The translations under genes and the position numbers were made by a program. Source: SZUA-217 sp036446835 (GTDB taxonomy: Bacteria > Actinomycetota > Acidimicrobiia > Spongiisociales > ZC4RG35). From it: 11,392 bases of DNA. Numbering within the stretch: position 1 is the stretch's first letter; every line of letters starts with the position of its first letter. Below are positions 5,541-11,392 of the stretch, piece by piece. The stretch lies in assembly GCA_036446835.1 (NCBI GenBank), contig JAZFTT010000166.1, forward strand, positions 1-11,392, read 5' to 3'. Below the pieces are notes generated by a model. It made no database searches. It worked only from the letters and a program-made list of their open reading frames with translations, and was not told the origin of the DNA.

Positions 5541-7328
5541 TTAGGCCTGCGCCGGCATTGTGATCGGGAGGGGTAGCTCCACGATGAAGGTGGCCCCGCC
5601 ACCCTCGGTCGTCTCGATTCGCACCGAACCGTTCATCGACTCGGTGAGGCTCCTTACTATGGACAGACCGAGTCCCGTTCCGCCTCTGGATCTCGTATCC
5701 GATTGGTCCACCTGTATGAATCTCTCGAACACCCGCTCTCTATCGCTCTCCAAGACGCCGGGTCCGTGGTCTACAACCGCCATGACAGCACTGCCTGCCC
5801 GCTCCCATGCGAACAACTCGACGGGACTGTCAGGAGCGTACTTGGCTGCGTTCTCGACCAGGTTGATGAGAACTCGTGAGAGATGATCTCGGTCTGCCCT
5901 CACCTCCAGCTCTTCGGGGTCGACGCTGATCGTCGGCTCGATGGAGACCACGCGATTGACCTCGTCGAAGATCTCGCGTATCGGGATCGCCTCGATATGC
6001 ATCGGGATCGCCCCTCGATCGATCCTCGACACGACCAACAGGTCCTCGATGAGTCTCTGCAAGCGTCCGGCCTGGCGACGTGCACTGAGGAGTAGCTGCT
6101 GGGAGGTGGGCTCCGGCGGCGCCAACTCGGGGCGATTGACTGTGTCCAGCGAGCCGATGATCGATGTTAGGGGGCTGCGCAGCTCGTGACTCACCGTCGA
6201 GACAAAGTCAGACTTCATTTGAGCAACCTCTTCGAGACGTCTTGTCATCTCCGCCTGCGCCTCGTATCTCCCAATCTGGCTGAGGACAAGCCCTGCCGGG
6301 GCCGCCAGCGATCCCAACTGCTCCAATTGGTCTTCCGTGAAGTCGTTGGCGTAGGGATCGCCCACCACGATGATGCCCACTCTCATGGATTCCACCTTGA
6401 GAGGCGCTACCAGGGCCTGTTTCAGGCCAAGCTCCTTGAGTAAGACATGGGAGTCGGTTTGGGTGTCTATTTGCCTGACCAATATGGGTTTGGCGGCGCG
6501 ATAGGTCTGAGCCACGACACTCGTTGAGTTTATATCCACCGCCATTTCCTCGGTTTCGAGCGGGTATCCGTTGACCCAGATTGGGCTCATCACCTCGAGA
6601 CGCGCCATTTCGGCGTCGTGAAGAAGAACAACACCAACCTGGGCGTCGAGGTATTTGCAGATGGTCCCGATCAGGTGGGGGACGATTTCCGAAAGGGATT
6701 CGGCGCGAGCCAGTGTGGCGCTGACAGCGTAGAGACGCTCGAAATCAAGACGCTGAACCTCGAGCTTGCTCTCCTTTCCTGCCGAGACGAGGGCTTCTTT
6801 CTCAAACTCAAAACCGACCAGGGCCGTCGAGGCAGCGACAACCAGGACGGTCAGGACCGGAGCAAGCACGTCCGGGATGGCATCGGCCAGTCCAAGGGTG
6901 AAAGCGATGTGGGAGATGGCGATTCCGATGGTCACGGTGATTATTGCGTGGGTCCACCACGTGAGGAGAAGACCTGATACCGCAGCTATGCCAAACAGGA
7001 TCGGCTGTGCAGTGGCAGCTAATTCGGGGATGGTGGCGAGTGCCGTAATGCCGGCGATGAGAGCGAGTAGCCAGCCGGCGGAGATCCATGGGGCCGCCCC
7101 GGTCGCCATGAGGCCTTCCCATCGTATTGCGGCCGACGAAACCAACAGGACAGCCAAACCTGCCATCGGTATGTAGAACGCCGGCAGCGCGAAGATCTCA
7201 CTGCGAACAGCCTGAGCGCCGATGATGATGAGAACCACCCAAGCCACAGCAGACGCACGACGAAGCAGTGAGGCCCGAAACCGGGCCATCGCCTCGTGGA
7301 TTGTCGGCTGGATGTCTTCGGTGGTCAT
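5541..7328 (-). CDS. membrane sensor histidine kinase with GAF domain
   Basis: 595 aa. The N-terminal third has six predicted membrane helices (about 26-42, 49-69, 80-100, 107-124, 126-147, 153-173). A short coiled-coil-like linker (about 174-200) leads to a GAF-type sensory region (about 203-352). HisKA follows (about 372-437) with the H-box SHELRSPLTSI and phosphoacceptor His381. HATPase_c (about 480-588) has the N-box NLVENAAKYA (Asn493), the G1 box DHGPG (Asp520) and the G2 box GGTGLGLSIV (549-558). All kinase residues are present, so it should be active. No receiver domain or response-regulator gene is in the window, making it an orphan here; the partner is unknown. On minus, ACAGGGAGAA occurs twice upstream of the ATG, the nearer copy about 11 nt from it. 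It is divergent from the cell-wall operon. Confidence 0.93.
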   Translation of the reverse strand: MTTEDIQPTIHEAMARFRASLLRRASAVAWVVLIIIGAQAVRSEIFALPAFYIPMAGLAVLLVSSAAIRWEGLMATGAAPWISAGWLLALIAGITALATIPELAATAQPILFGIAAVSGLLLTWWTHAIITVTIGIAISHIAFTLGLADAIPDVLAPVLTVLVVAASTALVGFEFEKEALVSAGKESKLEVQRLDFERLYAVSATLARAESLSEIVPHLIGTICKYLDAQVGVVLLHDAEMARLEVMSPIWVNGYPLETEEMAVDINSTSVVAQTYRAAKPILVRQIDTQTDSHVLLKELGLKQALVAPLKVESMRVGIIVVGDPYANDFTEDQLEQLGSLAAPAGLVLSQIGRYEAQAEMTRRLEEVAQMKSDFVSTVSHELRSPLTSIIGSLDTVNRPELAPPEPTSQQLLLSARRQAGRLQRLIEDLLVVSRIDRGAIPMHIEAIPIREIFDEVNRVVSIEPTISVDPEELEVRADRDHLSRVLINLVENAAKYAPDSPVELFAWERAGSAVMAVVDHGPGVLESDRERVFERFIQVDQSDTRSRGGTGLGLSIVRSLTESMNGSVRIETTEGGGATFIVELPLPITMPAQA

Positions 7329-7334
7329 TGGTTT

Positions 7335-7371
7335 GGCGTCTTCTCCCTGTATTCTCGGCGTTTCTCCCTGT
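7335..7371. repeat. tandem direct repeat in divergent intergenic region
   Basis: GGCGTCTTCTCCCTGT (7335-7350) is followed by GGCGTTTCTCCCTGT (7357-7371), identical except for one missing base, giving a period of about 22 bp, near two DNA helical turns. It fills most of the 61-bp gap between the divergent kinase and hydrolase genes. On minus each copy contains GGGAGAA, a possible ribosome binding site for the kinase. It may be an operator for a dimeric regulator or a simple local duplication. Confidence 0.6.
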
Positions 7372-7376
7372 CAGAT

Positions 7377-7382
7377 AGAGGA
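7377..7382 (+). promoter_or_regulatory. ribosome binding site supporting a TTG start
   Basis: AGAGGA lies 7 nt before TTG 7390, the codon that begins the hydrolase frame. No ATG or GTG is placed suitably before the conserved N-terminal strand, so this site decides the start. Confidence 0.55.
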
Positions 7383-7389
7383 TTGATCT

Positions 7390-8133
7390 TTGGCTTTACG
7401 GTCATTCGTTGACGGCGCGGTGTTCGCCGAGGTGTTCGGCGAAGGACCGCCGCATGTTCTTGCCCTCCATGGGTGGGGTCGGCACGGAGCCGATTTCAAG
7501 AACAGCCTGACGGGTATTTCGGCTTTTGCCCCGGATCTTCCGGGCTTTGGTGCGTCGCCTCCTCCCGCCGACGTGATTGGCGCCGAGGGTTATGCAGACA
7601 TTCTCTCTGAGATGCTGTCGGAGTTCGATAGGCCTCCCGTCCTGATCGGTCATTCCTTCGGCGGCAGAATCGCGGTGTGTCTAGCAGCGCGATGGCCGGA
7701 CGAGATCGGCCCGGTCATCCTCACGGGTGCGCCGATCGTTCGACCAGGGGTTGGTCGACGGCCGAGGATCTCCTACCGGATCGTCAGATCACTCAACAGG
7801 ATCGGCATCGTTTCAGATCGGCGCATGGAGAGTCTTCGCAGGCAAAGTGGCTCCGATGACTACAGATCGGCGACCGGCGTCATGCGGGACATTCTGGTGA
7901 AGGTGGTGAACGAGAGTTACGAACCGCAATTGAGGGATATGCAGTCCCGGATCGTTCTGCTCTGGGGCGAGTTGGATGACGAGGTACCCGTCTCGGTGGC
8001 TGAGATGACTGCCTGCGTCATAGAGCAGGCCAACGGTGACGTCGACCTGAGGGTGCTCGAGGGCGTGGGACATCACGTCCCCATCGAAGCCCCGAAGGAA
8101 CTCCGCAAGACAATAGATTCGGTCATGGAATGA
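7390..8133 (+). CDS. alpha/beta hydrolase, first gene of murF-ddl operon
   Basis: 247 aa, a normal single-domain alpha/beta-hydrolase length. The oxyanion region is HGWGRHG (27-33), followed by APDLPGFGAS (47-56). The nucleophile elbow is GHSFGG with Ser89. The acidic residue lies in GELDDEVP (Asp196 or Asp197), and the catalytic His is in GVGHHVP (His228). The cap region (about 115-180) is short, helical and basic. The enzyme should cleave an ester, amide or similar bond in the cytoplasm; the substrate cannot be read from sequence. It starts with TTG behind AGAGGA. Its stop overlaps the MurF start (ATGA, 8130-8133), so translation is probably coupled. That placement hints at a cell-envelope role, but this is inference; it is not a known step of D-Ala-D-Ala addition. 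Confidence 0.88.
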   Translation: MALRSFVDGAVFAEVFGEGPPHVLALHGWGRHGADFKNSLTGISAFAPDLPGFGASPPPADVIGAEGYADILSEMLSEFDRPPVLIGHSFGGRIAVCLAARWPDEIGPVILTGAPIVRPGVGRRPRISYRIVRSLNRIGIVSDRRMESLRRQSGSDDYRSATGVMRDILVKVVNESYEPQLRDMQSRIVLLWGELDDEVPVSVAEMTACVIEQANGDVDLRVLEGVGHHVPIEAPKELRKTIDSVME

Positions 8134-9620
8134 CCTGGGTTCTCGCGGCTGTATGCGGGGTCGCCTCGATCCCCGCGGGTCTTCGCTGGCTACGGATTGC
8201 GCAACGGGAGCACTATCTCGCGCCCTCCGTCAGTCGGTTTGCGTGGCGTTGGTGGACCACCGGATCTTCCAACCTCGGGTTGTCGGCCCTGGGGTTGGTC
8301 GGCATCATCGGGACGTTCTGGAACCTCTGGTTCGGGTTCCTGGTGGCGATAACGCAGATCGGCCCGGTCGGTCTTGGCATCAAAGGCAAGACGAGCCCGC
8401 TTGCCTGGACGGGGCGATTGAAGCGAGTGGCATTCGTTTCGGGGATCATCCTCGTCGGTATCTACTACTTCGGTGGGAGATCAGGAACGCCGGTCATGAT
8501 TGTTGTCGGGCTATTCGCGTTGCCCCTCATCGTCGACTTTGCTCTTTTGGCGCTCAAACCATTGGAGGGTCTGCTCGGTTCGAAGTGGGTCGCCAAGGCC
8601 GGCCGCAAACTCGAGGCGGTCCGAGCCGAGGTGGTGGCAATCACCGGCTCGTACGGCAAGACGACAACCAAGAACTATGTGGCCCATCTACTCGACGGGA
8701 CTAAACGAACGGTGGTCAGCCCAGCCTCGTACAACAACCGAATGGGGCTGGCACGGGCCATCAATGAGAGCCTCACCCCTGGTACCGAAGTCTTCGTCGC
8801 GGAGATGGGTACTTATGGCCCTGGTGAGATAGCAAAGTTGTGCGAGTGGATTCCGCCGCGGGTGGCGGCAATGGTCGCCATTGGCCCCGTTCATCTCGAG
8901 AGATTTCGAACCGAGGAGCGCATCGTTTCGGCCAAGGCCGAAATCCTCGAGGAGGCAGAGGTTGGTGTGATCTGTGTCGACCACCCTCTCCTGGCTCAAC
9001 TTGCGAAAGAAAAAGCCGGGTCGATGAGCATCATCGAGGTCTCCACAGGTGATCAAGGGCGGGTTGTAGTGGCAGATGGCTCTATTCGACTAGACGGACG
9101 GGTCATTGCATCGGCTATCGACGATGTGTTCCCGGCGAATCTGGCCGTGGCCATAGGCATATGTCTGGCGCTGGGCGTCGACGTTGAGAGCTTGGTGGAG
9201 CGCTCGGCCACATTGCCGACTACCGATCATCGTCAAACAGTCACTGTTTCCGAATCAGGGTTCTCGATCGTCGATGACACATTCAATTCCAATCCGACCG
9301 GCGCAAAAAGAGCTCTCGAGTTGCTCCAGAAAGTGGGGAGCGGAGGGAAGCTGGCCGTGGTGACACCGGGCATGGTTGAGCTCGGGCCGGTTCAGGAGAA
9401 GGAAAACAAGGCGTTCGCCTCGGCCGCCGCCGGTGTTGTCGACCATTTCATCATTGTGGGCAAGACCAACCGAGGGACTCTGGTCCAGGGTTCTGCCAAC
9501 GGCCGGGCGTCCGTTACCGTCGTGGATGACCGGGAGGAGGCGGTTGCATGGATCCGGGGAACCCTCGGACCGGGCGATGCGGTTCTCTACGAGAACGATC
9601 TCCCCGATCACTACCCGTGA
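8130..9620 (+). CDS. murF: membrane-anchored MurF-type Mur ligase
   Basis: 496 aa. Residues 1-145 form a membrane domain with about five helices (2-20, 48-64, 66-86, 97-115, 120-142), which textbook MurF lacks. The Mur ligase part runs from about 165: P-loop ITGSYGKTTTK (171-181), AEMGTYGPGEI (224-234), IGPVHLERF (251-259), and SAKAEIL with Lys269 at the usual carbamylated-lysine position. DDTFNSNP (382-389) matches the MurF form of the conserved Asn/Asp motif (DDAYNANP in classical enzymes), which favours MurF over MurC, D or E. The expected reaction is ATP-dependent joining of D-Ala-D-Ala to UDP-MurNAc-tripeptide. The ddl gene follows after 10 bp, which supports this. Alternatively it may ligate another substrate, as membrane-linked Mur-like enzymes such as CapB/PgsB do. 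Its start overlaps the hydrolase stop. Confidence 0.85.
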   Translation: MTWVLAAVCGVASIPAGLRWLRIAQREHYLAPSVSRFAWRWWTTGSSNLGLSALGLVGIIGTFWNLWFGFLVAITQIGPVGLGIKGKTSPLAWTGRLKRVAFVSGIILVGIYYFGGRSGTPVMIVVGLFALPLIVDFALLALKPLEGLLGSKWVAKAGRKLEAVRAEVVAITGSYGKTTTKNYVAHLLDGTKRTVVSPASYNNRMGLARAINESLTPGTEVFVAEMGTYGPGEIAKLCEWIPPRVAAMVAIGPVHLERFRTEERIVSAKAEILEEAEVGVICVDHPLLAQLAKEKAGSMSIIEVSTGDQGRVVVADGSIRLDGRVIASAIDDVFPANLAVAIGICLALGVDVESLVERSATLPTTDHRQTVTVSESGFSIVDDTFNSNPTGAKRALELLQKVGSGGKLAVVTPGMVELGPVQEKENKAFASAAAGVVDHFIIVGKTNRGTLVQGSANGRASVTVVDDREEAVAWIRGTLGPGDAVLYENDLPDHYP

Positions 9621-9630
9621 GAATCATCAG

Positions 9631-10707
9631 ATGAGCAAGCCAGCAGTTGTGTTCGGGGGGCCGTCAGACGAGCATGACATCTCGGTCCTGACCGGGCTCC
9701 AGGTGGCACGCGCCCTCGTGGACGTGCATGCCATCTACTGGTCGAAATCCGGTGAGTGGTATCTGGTCGGGTCTGATCTCGAAGCAAGGGACTTTGCCGA
9801 CGGTGTGCCTGCCAAGGCCCGGGATGTCTCGTTTGTCGTTTCCCCGGGTCAGGGCTTCGTCGTCAAGAGGAGATCCCTCGACCTCAGTGTGGTATTCATC
9901 GCATGTCATGGCGGCCCCGGCGAGGACGGGACACTTCAAGGCCTGCTCGACCTGGCAGGGCTTCGTTATACCGGACCGGGCCAGGCGGCGTCGGCCCTGG
10001 GCATGGACAAGCTCGCGTTCGGGGCGGCAATGGCTTCGGCGGGTTTGCCAACCCTTCCAAAGACCATGGTTTCCACCGGCATGGAGCCTGCCCCCGAGTT
10101 CCCCTCTCCGTACATCGTCAAGCCTCGATTCGGCGGGTCGTCCATAGGCATAGAAGTGGCTGATGACTGGGCCACGGTGCTGGCCATGAAGCGATCGTCG
10201 AGTTTTCTCGACCAAGGAGCGGTCATCGAGCCCTTTCTCGTCGGTAGCCGGGATCTTCAGGTGGCGGTCCGCACTTATCCCGAGTGGCAGATGTCGGCGA
10301 TCGAGGCCCCGGCGCGATCGGGCGGCGGGATCTACTCTTACGACCAGAAGTACCTGGCCTGGGGTGGCGAGGACGGCAGCGGCCGCCAACTCCCGGCGTC
10401 ACTCGATGAGAGTCTCGAGAAGGCAATACACGAGTTGTCTCGACGCGTCACCGAAGTGGCTGATCTGCGTGGAATCGCCCGAATCGATTACCTCGAGAAT
10501 GATGGAGAACTGGTAGTGAATGAGGTCAATACGATCCCGGGGTCGATGGCGGCGTACCTCTGGGTCGAGCCACCGCTCACCCGGGGTCAGCTCTTCGGGG
10601 ACATGGTGGCCGAGGCAGAGAGCGCGCCAACAAGAGTGTTCTCGGTCGCTGGAAGCGACGGCACTGCATTACGCAATGCCGGGACGATCGCCTCCAAACT
10701 GGGCTAG
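9631..10707 (+). CDS. ddl: D-alanine--D-alanine ligase
   Basis: 358 aa ATP-grasp enzyme making the D-Ala-D-Ala dipeptide for peptidoglycan in the cytoplasm. N-terminal GGPSDEHDIS (9-18) holds the substrate-binding Glu14. Then come HGGPGEDG (93-100), GPG-x6-ALGMDK (115-127), and YIVKPRFGGSSIG (161-173) with ATP-binding Lys164 and the glycine/serine loop. The omega-loop YSYDQKY (235-241) retains the Tyr expected for D-Ala rather than D-lactate specificity. RIDY (284-287) and NEVNTIPG (297-304) supply the metal ligands and second-substrate site. All key residues are present. The frame stays open far upstream into murF, but ATG 9631 begins exactly at the family's N-terminal strand, 10 bp after the murF stop; GTGAGAA about 8 nt before it is a weak ribosome binding site. 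Last gene of its operon, convergent with the next. Confidence 0.95.
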   Translation: MSKPAVVFGGPSDEHDISVLTGLQVARALVDVHAIYWSKSGEWYLVGSDLEARDFADGVPAKARDVSFVVSPGQGFVVKRRSLDLSVVFIACHGGPGEDGTLQGLLDLAGLRYTGPGQAASALGMDKLAFGAAMASAGLPTLPKTMVSTGMEPAPEFPSPYIVKPRFGGSSIGIEVADDWATVLAMKRSSSFLDQGAVIEPFLVGSRDLQVAVRTYPEWQMSAIEAPARSGGGIYSYDQKYLAWGGEDGSGRQLPASLDESLEKAIHELSRRVTEVADLRGIARIDYLENDGELVVNEVNTIPGSMAAYLWVEPPLTRGQLFGDMVAEAESAPTRVFSVAGSDGTALRNAGTIASKLG

Positions 10708-10727
10708 TTGAGTTCGTCGTCCGAGAT

Positions 10728-10961
10728 CTAGAGGTGCACTACCGGGCAGGTGAGAGTGCGCGTAATGCCGTCCACTGCCTGGATTTTGGCTACCACGAGT
10801 TTGCCAAGCGAGTCGACGTCCTCGCTGTTGGCCTTGACGATGACGTCGTAGGGACCGGTCACGTCGTCGGCGCTCTCAACGCCGATGATCTCGCGTACTT
10901 CTTCTGCCACGACGGCGGCCTTGCCGACCTCCGTCTGGATCAGGACATAAGCCTGGACCAA
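10728..10961 (-). CDS. stand-alone AsnC/Lrp-type ligand-binding (RAM) domain
   Basis: 77 aa, consisting only of the effector-binding domain of AsnC/Lrp regulators with no helix-turn-helix. The ferredoxin-like beta-alpha-beta-beta-alpha-beta order is visible: AYVLIQTEVG, helix GKAAVVAEEVREI, DVTGPYDVIVKA (the family's G-x-Y-D turn at 36-39), helix SLGKLVVAKIQ, and the ending VDGITRTLTCPVV. Such domains dimerise or form higher rings and bind small molecules, often amino acids; without a DNA-binding domain this one may act on a partner protein. Stand-alone copies near ddl and rpmB are common in actinomycetes. The start is TTG, fixed by AGGAGG five bases upstream. It lies just downstream of the cold-shock-like gene on the same strand. 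Confidence 0.88.
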   Translation of the reverse strand: MVQAYVLIQTEVGKAAVVAEEVREIIGVESADDVTGPYDVIVKANSEDVDSLGKLVVAKIQAVDGITRTLTCPVVHL

Positions 10962-10966
10962 CTGAG

Positions 10967-10972
10967 CCTCCT
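10967..10972 (-). promoter_or_regulatory. strong ribosome binding site fixing a TTG start
   Basis: On minus this reads AGGAGG, 5 nt before TTG at 10961-10959. Just upstream on the transcript, CGCTC-AAGA-GAGCG (10988-10975) could form a 5-bp hairpin ending two bases before the site, possibly modulating access to it. Confidence 0.7.
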
Positions 10973-11003
10973 AACGCTCTCTTGAGCGAGCGACACTAGT
11001 GGA

Positions 11004-11219
11004 TCAGTAACCGTCCTGTCCCAGCCGAACCGACGAGACGAAGGTGCGACCGTCGTCTTCGACGGAATCGAACAGGACACGCTGCCCCTGACGGAGGGTG
11101 CGGAACACAGACCCTTCGAGTGAGCCTGGTCGAAGGTATACCTCTGCGCGGTCGATGTCGCGAACCACGATTCCGGCGCCGGTCACGGGGTCGTAAGTCT
11201 TGACGACGCCCTGATCCAT
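11004..11219 (-). CDS. divergent cold-shock-domain-like small protein
   Basis: 71 aa, the length of a bacterial cold-shock protein, and collinear with that fold: GVVKTYDPVTGAGIVV aligns with the start of Csp (G-x-VKWFN-x3-GFGFI), EVYLRPGSL with the VFVH-x-SA region, and FRTLRQGQRVLFD with the very conserved FRTL-x-EGQ-x-V-x-F segment. The usual aromatic nucleic-acid-binding residues are mostly lost: WF becomes TY, the RNP1-like core GFGFI becomes GAGIV (14-18), and VFVH becomes VYLR (27-30). It is therefore probably an OB-fold protein with altered or lost single-stranded nucleic acid binding. The ATG at 11219 has no strong ribosome binding site. It sits 4 bases after rpmB and may be cotranscribed with it. 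Confidence 0.72.
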   Translation of the reverse strand: MDQGVVKTYDPVTGAGIVVRDIDRAEVYLRPGSLEGSVFRTLRQGQRVLFDSVEDDGRTFVSSVRLGQDGY

Positions 11220-11223
11220 CGTT

Positions 11224-11392
11224 TCAGGCCTTGACTACTTTGCCCGCCCGGATGCACGAAGTGCAGACACGGGCCTTGCGGGTGTTGGAACCGTGCTTGA
11301 CGCGGATCTTCTGGATGTTGGGCAGCCAGCGGCGGTTGTTGCGTTTATGGGAGAAGCTCACGGACTTGCCGTAGCTCGGCTCCTTGCCGCAG
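11224..11392 (-). CDS. rpmB: 50S ribosomal protein L28, 3' part
   Basis: 55 C-terminal residues are visible; the start lies beyond the window edge. CGKEPSYGKSVSFSHKRNNR followed by RWLPNIQKIRV is the L28 core, which binds 23S rRNA in the large subunit. The tail VCTSCIRAGKVVKA carries a C-x2-C pair, and a Cys at the visible N-terminal edge would be half of the second pair, so this is probably the zinc-binding (C+) form of L28. The gene ends just before the cold-shock-like ORF. L28 is usually about 60-80 aa, so only a few residues are missing. Confidence 0.93.
   Translation of the reverse strand, partial: CGKEPSYGKSVSFSHKRNNRRWLPNIQKIRVKHGSNTRKARVCTSCIRAGKVVKA

Noticed and set aside
9376..9630. 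Upstream extension of the ddl frame inside murF
   Set aside because: The extra 85 residues are an out-of-frame translation of murF; the family's N-terminal strand begins exactly at ATG 9631.

Overview
The window looks like chromosomal DNA of a GC-rich actinomycete. This is an inference. It rests on an InhA-like enoyl-ACP reductase, a DUF222/HNH (13E12-type) gene remnant, and the order ddl / AsnC-type ligand-binding protein / rpmB, which resembles the ddl-rpmB neighbourhood of many Actinomycetota. Acidimicrobiia would fit, but the sequence alone does not prove it.

Layout. (1) Bases 1-600 hold no convincing protein gene. They contain a dense chain of hairpins, most closed by GNRA or UNCG tetraloops, flanked by two copies of a 53-bp hairpin repeat. 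I read this as a plus-strand structured noncoding RNA of roughly 400-470 nt that I cannot assign to a known family. It is the most interesting part of the window. (2) 601-2819 (+): a two-helix bacterial PH-domain protein with a SHOCT tail, overlapping by 4 bp an acyl-CoA synthetase. (3) 2780-4050 is a gene graveyard. A minus-strand alpha/beta-hydrolase remnant spread over three reading frames meets, at about 3296-3303, a plus-strand DUF222/HNH endonuclease remnant. Both lack their N-termini at the junction. (4) 4057-4320 (-): a small hypothetical protein. Divergent from it, 4388-5532 (+) holds a four-helix membrane protein and a FabI/InhA enoyl-ACP reductase joined by a 1-bp stop/start overlap. 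(5) 5541-7328 (-): a sensor histidine kinase with six predicted helices, a GAF region, HisKA and HATPase, and no response regulator in view. (6) Divergent from it across a 61-bp gap carrying a 22-bp tandem repeat lies a tight operon at 7390-10707 (+): an alpha/beta hydrolase, a MurF-type Mur ligase with a multi-helix membrane domain, and D-Ala-D-Ala ligase. (7) 10728-11392 (-): a stand-alone AsnC/Lrp ligand-binding domain, a divergent cold-shock-like protein, and the 3' part of rpmB (ribosomal protein L28).

How the genes work together. Ddl makes D-Ala-D-Ala, and MurF-type enzymes attach it to the UDP-MurNAc tripeptide, so genes two and three of the operon are consecutive peptidoglycan steps. 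The membrane domain suggests that this step is held at the membrane here. The coupled hydrolase has no obvious place in that pathway. The acyl-CoA synthetase and FabI handle fatty acids but lie in separate units. The kinase shares a short divergent promoter region with the cell-wall operon, so a link to envelope sensing is possible but not shown.
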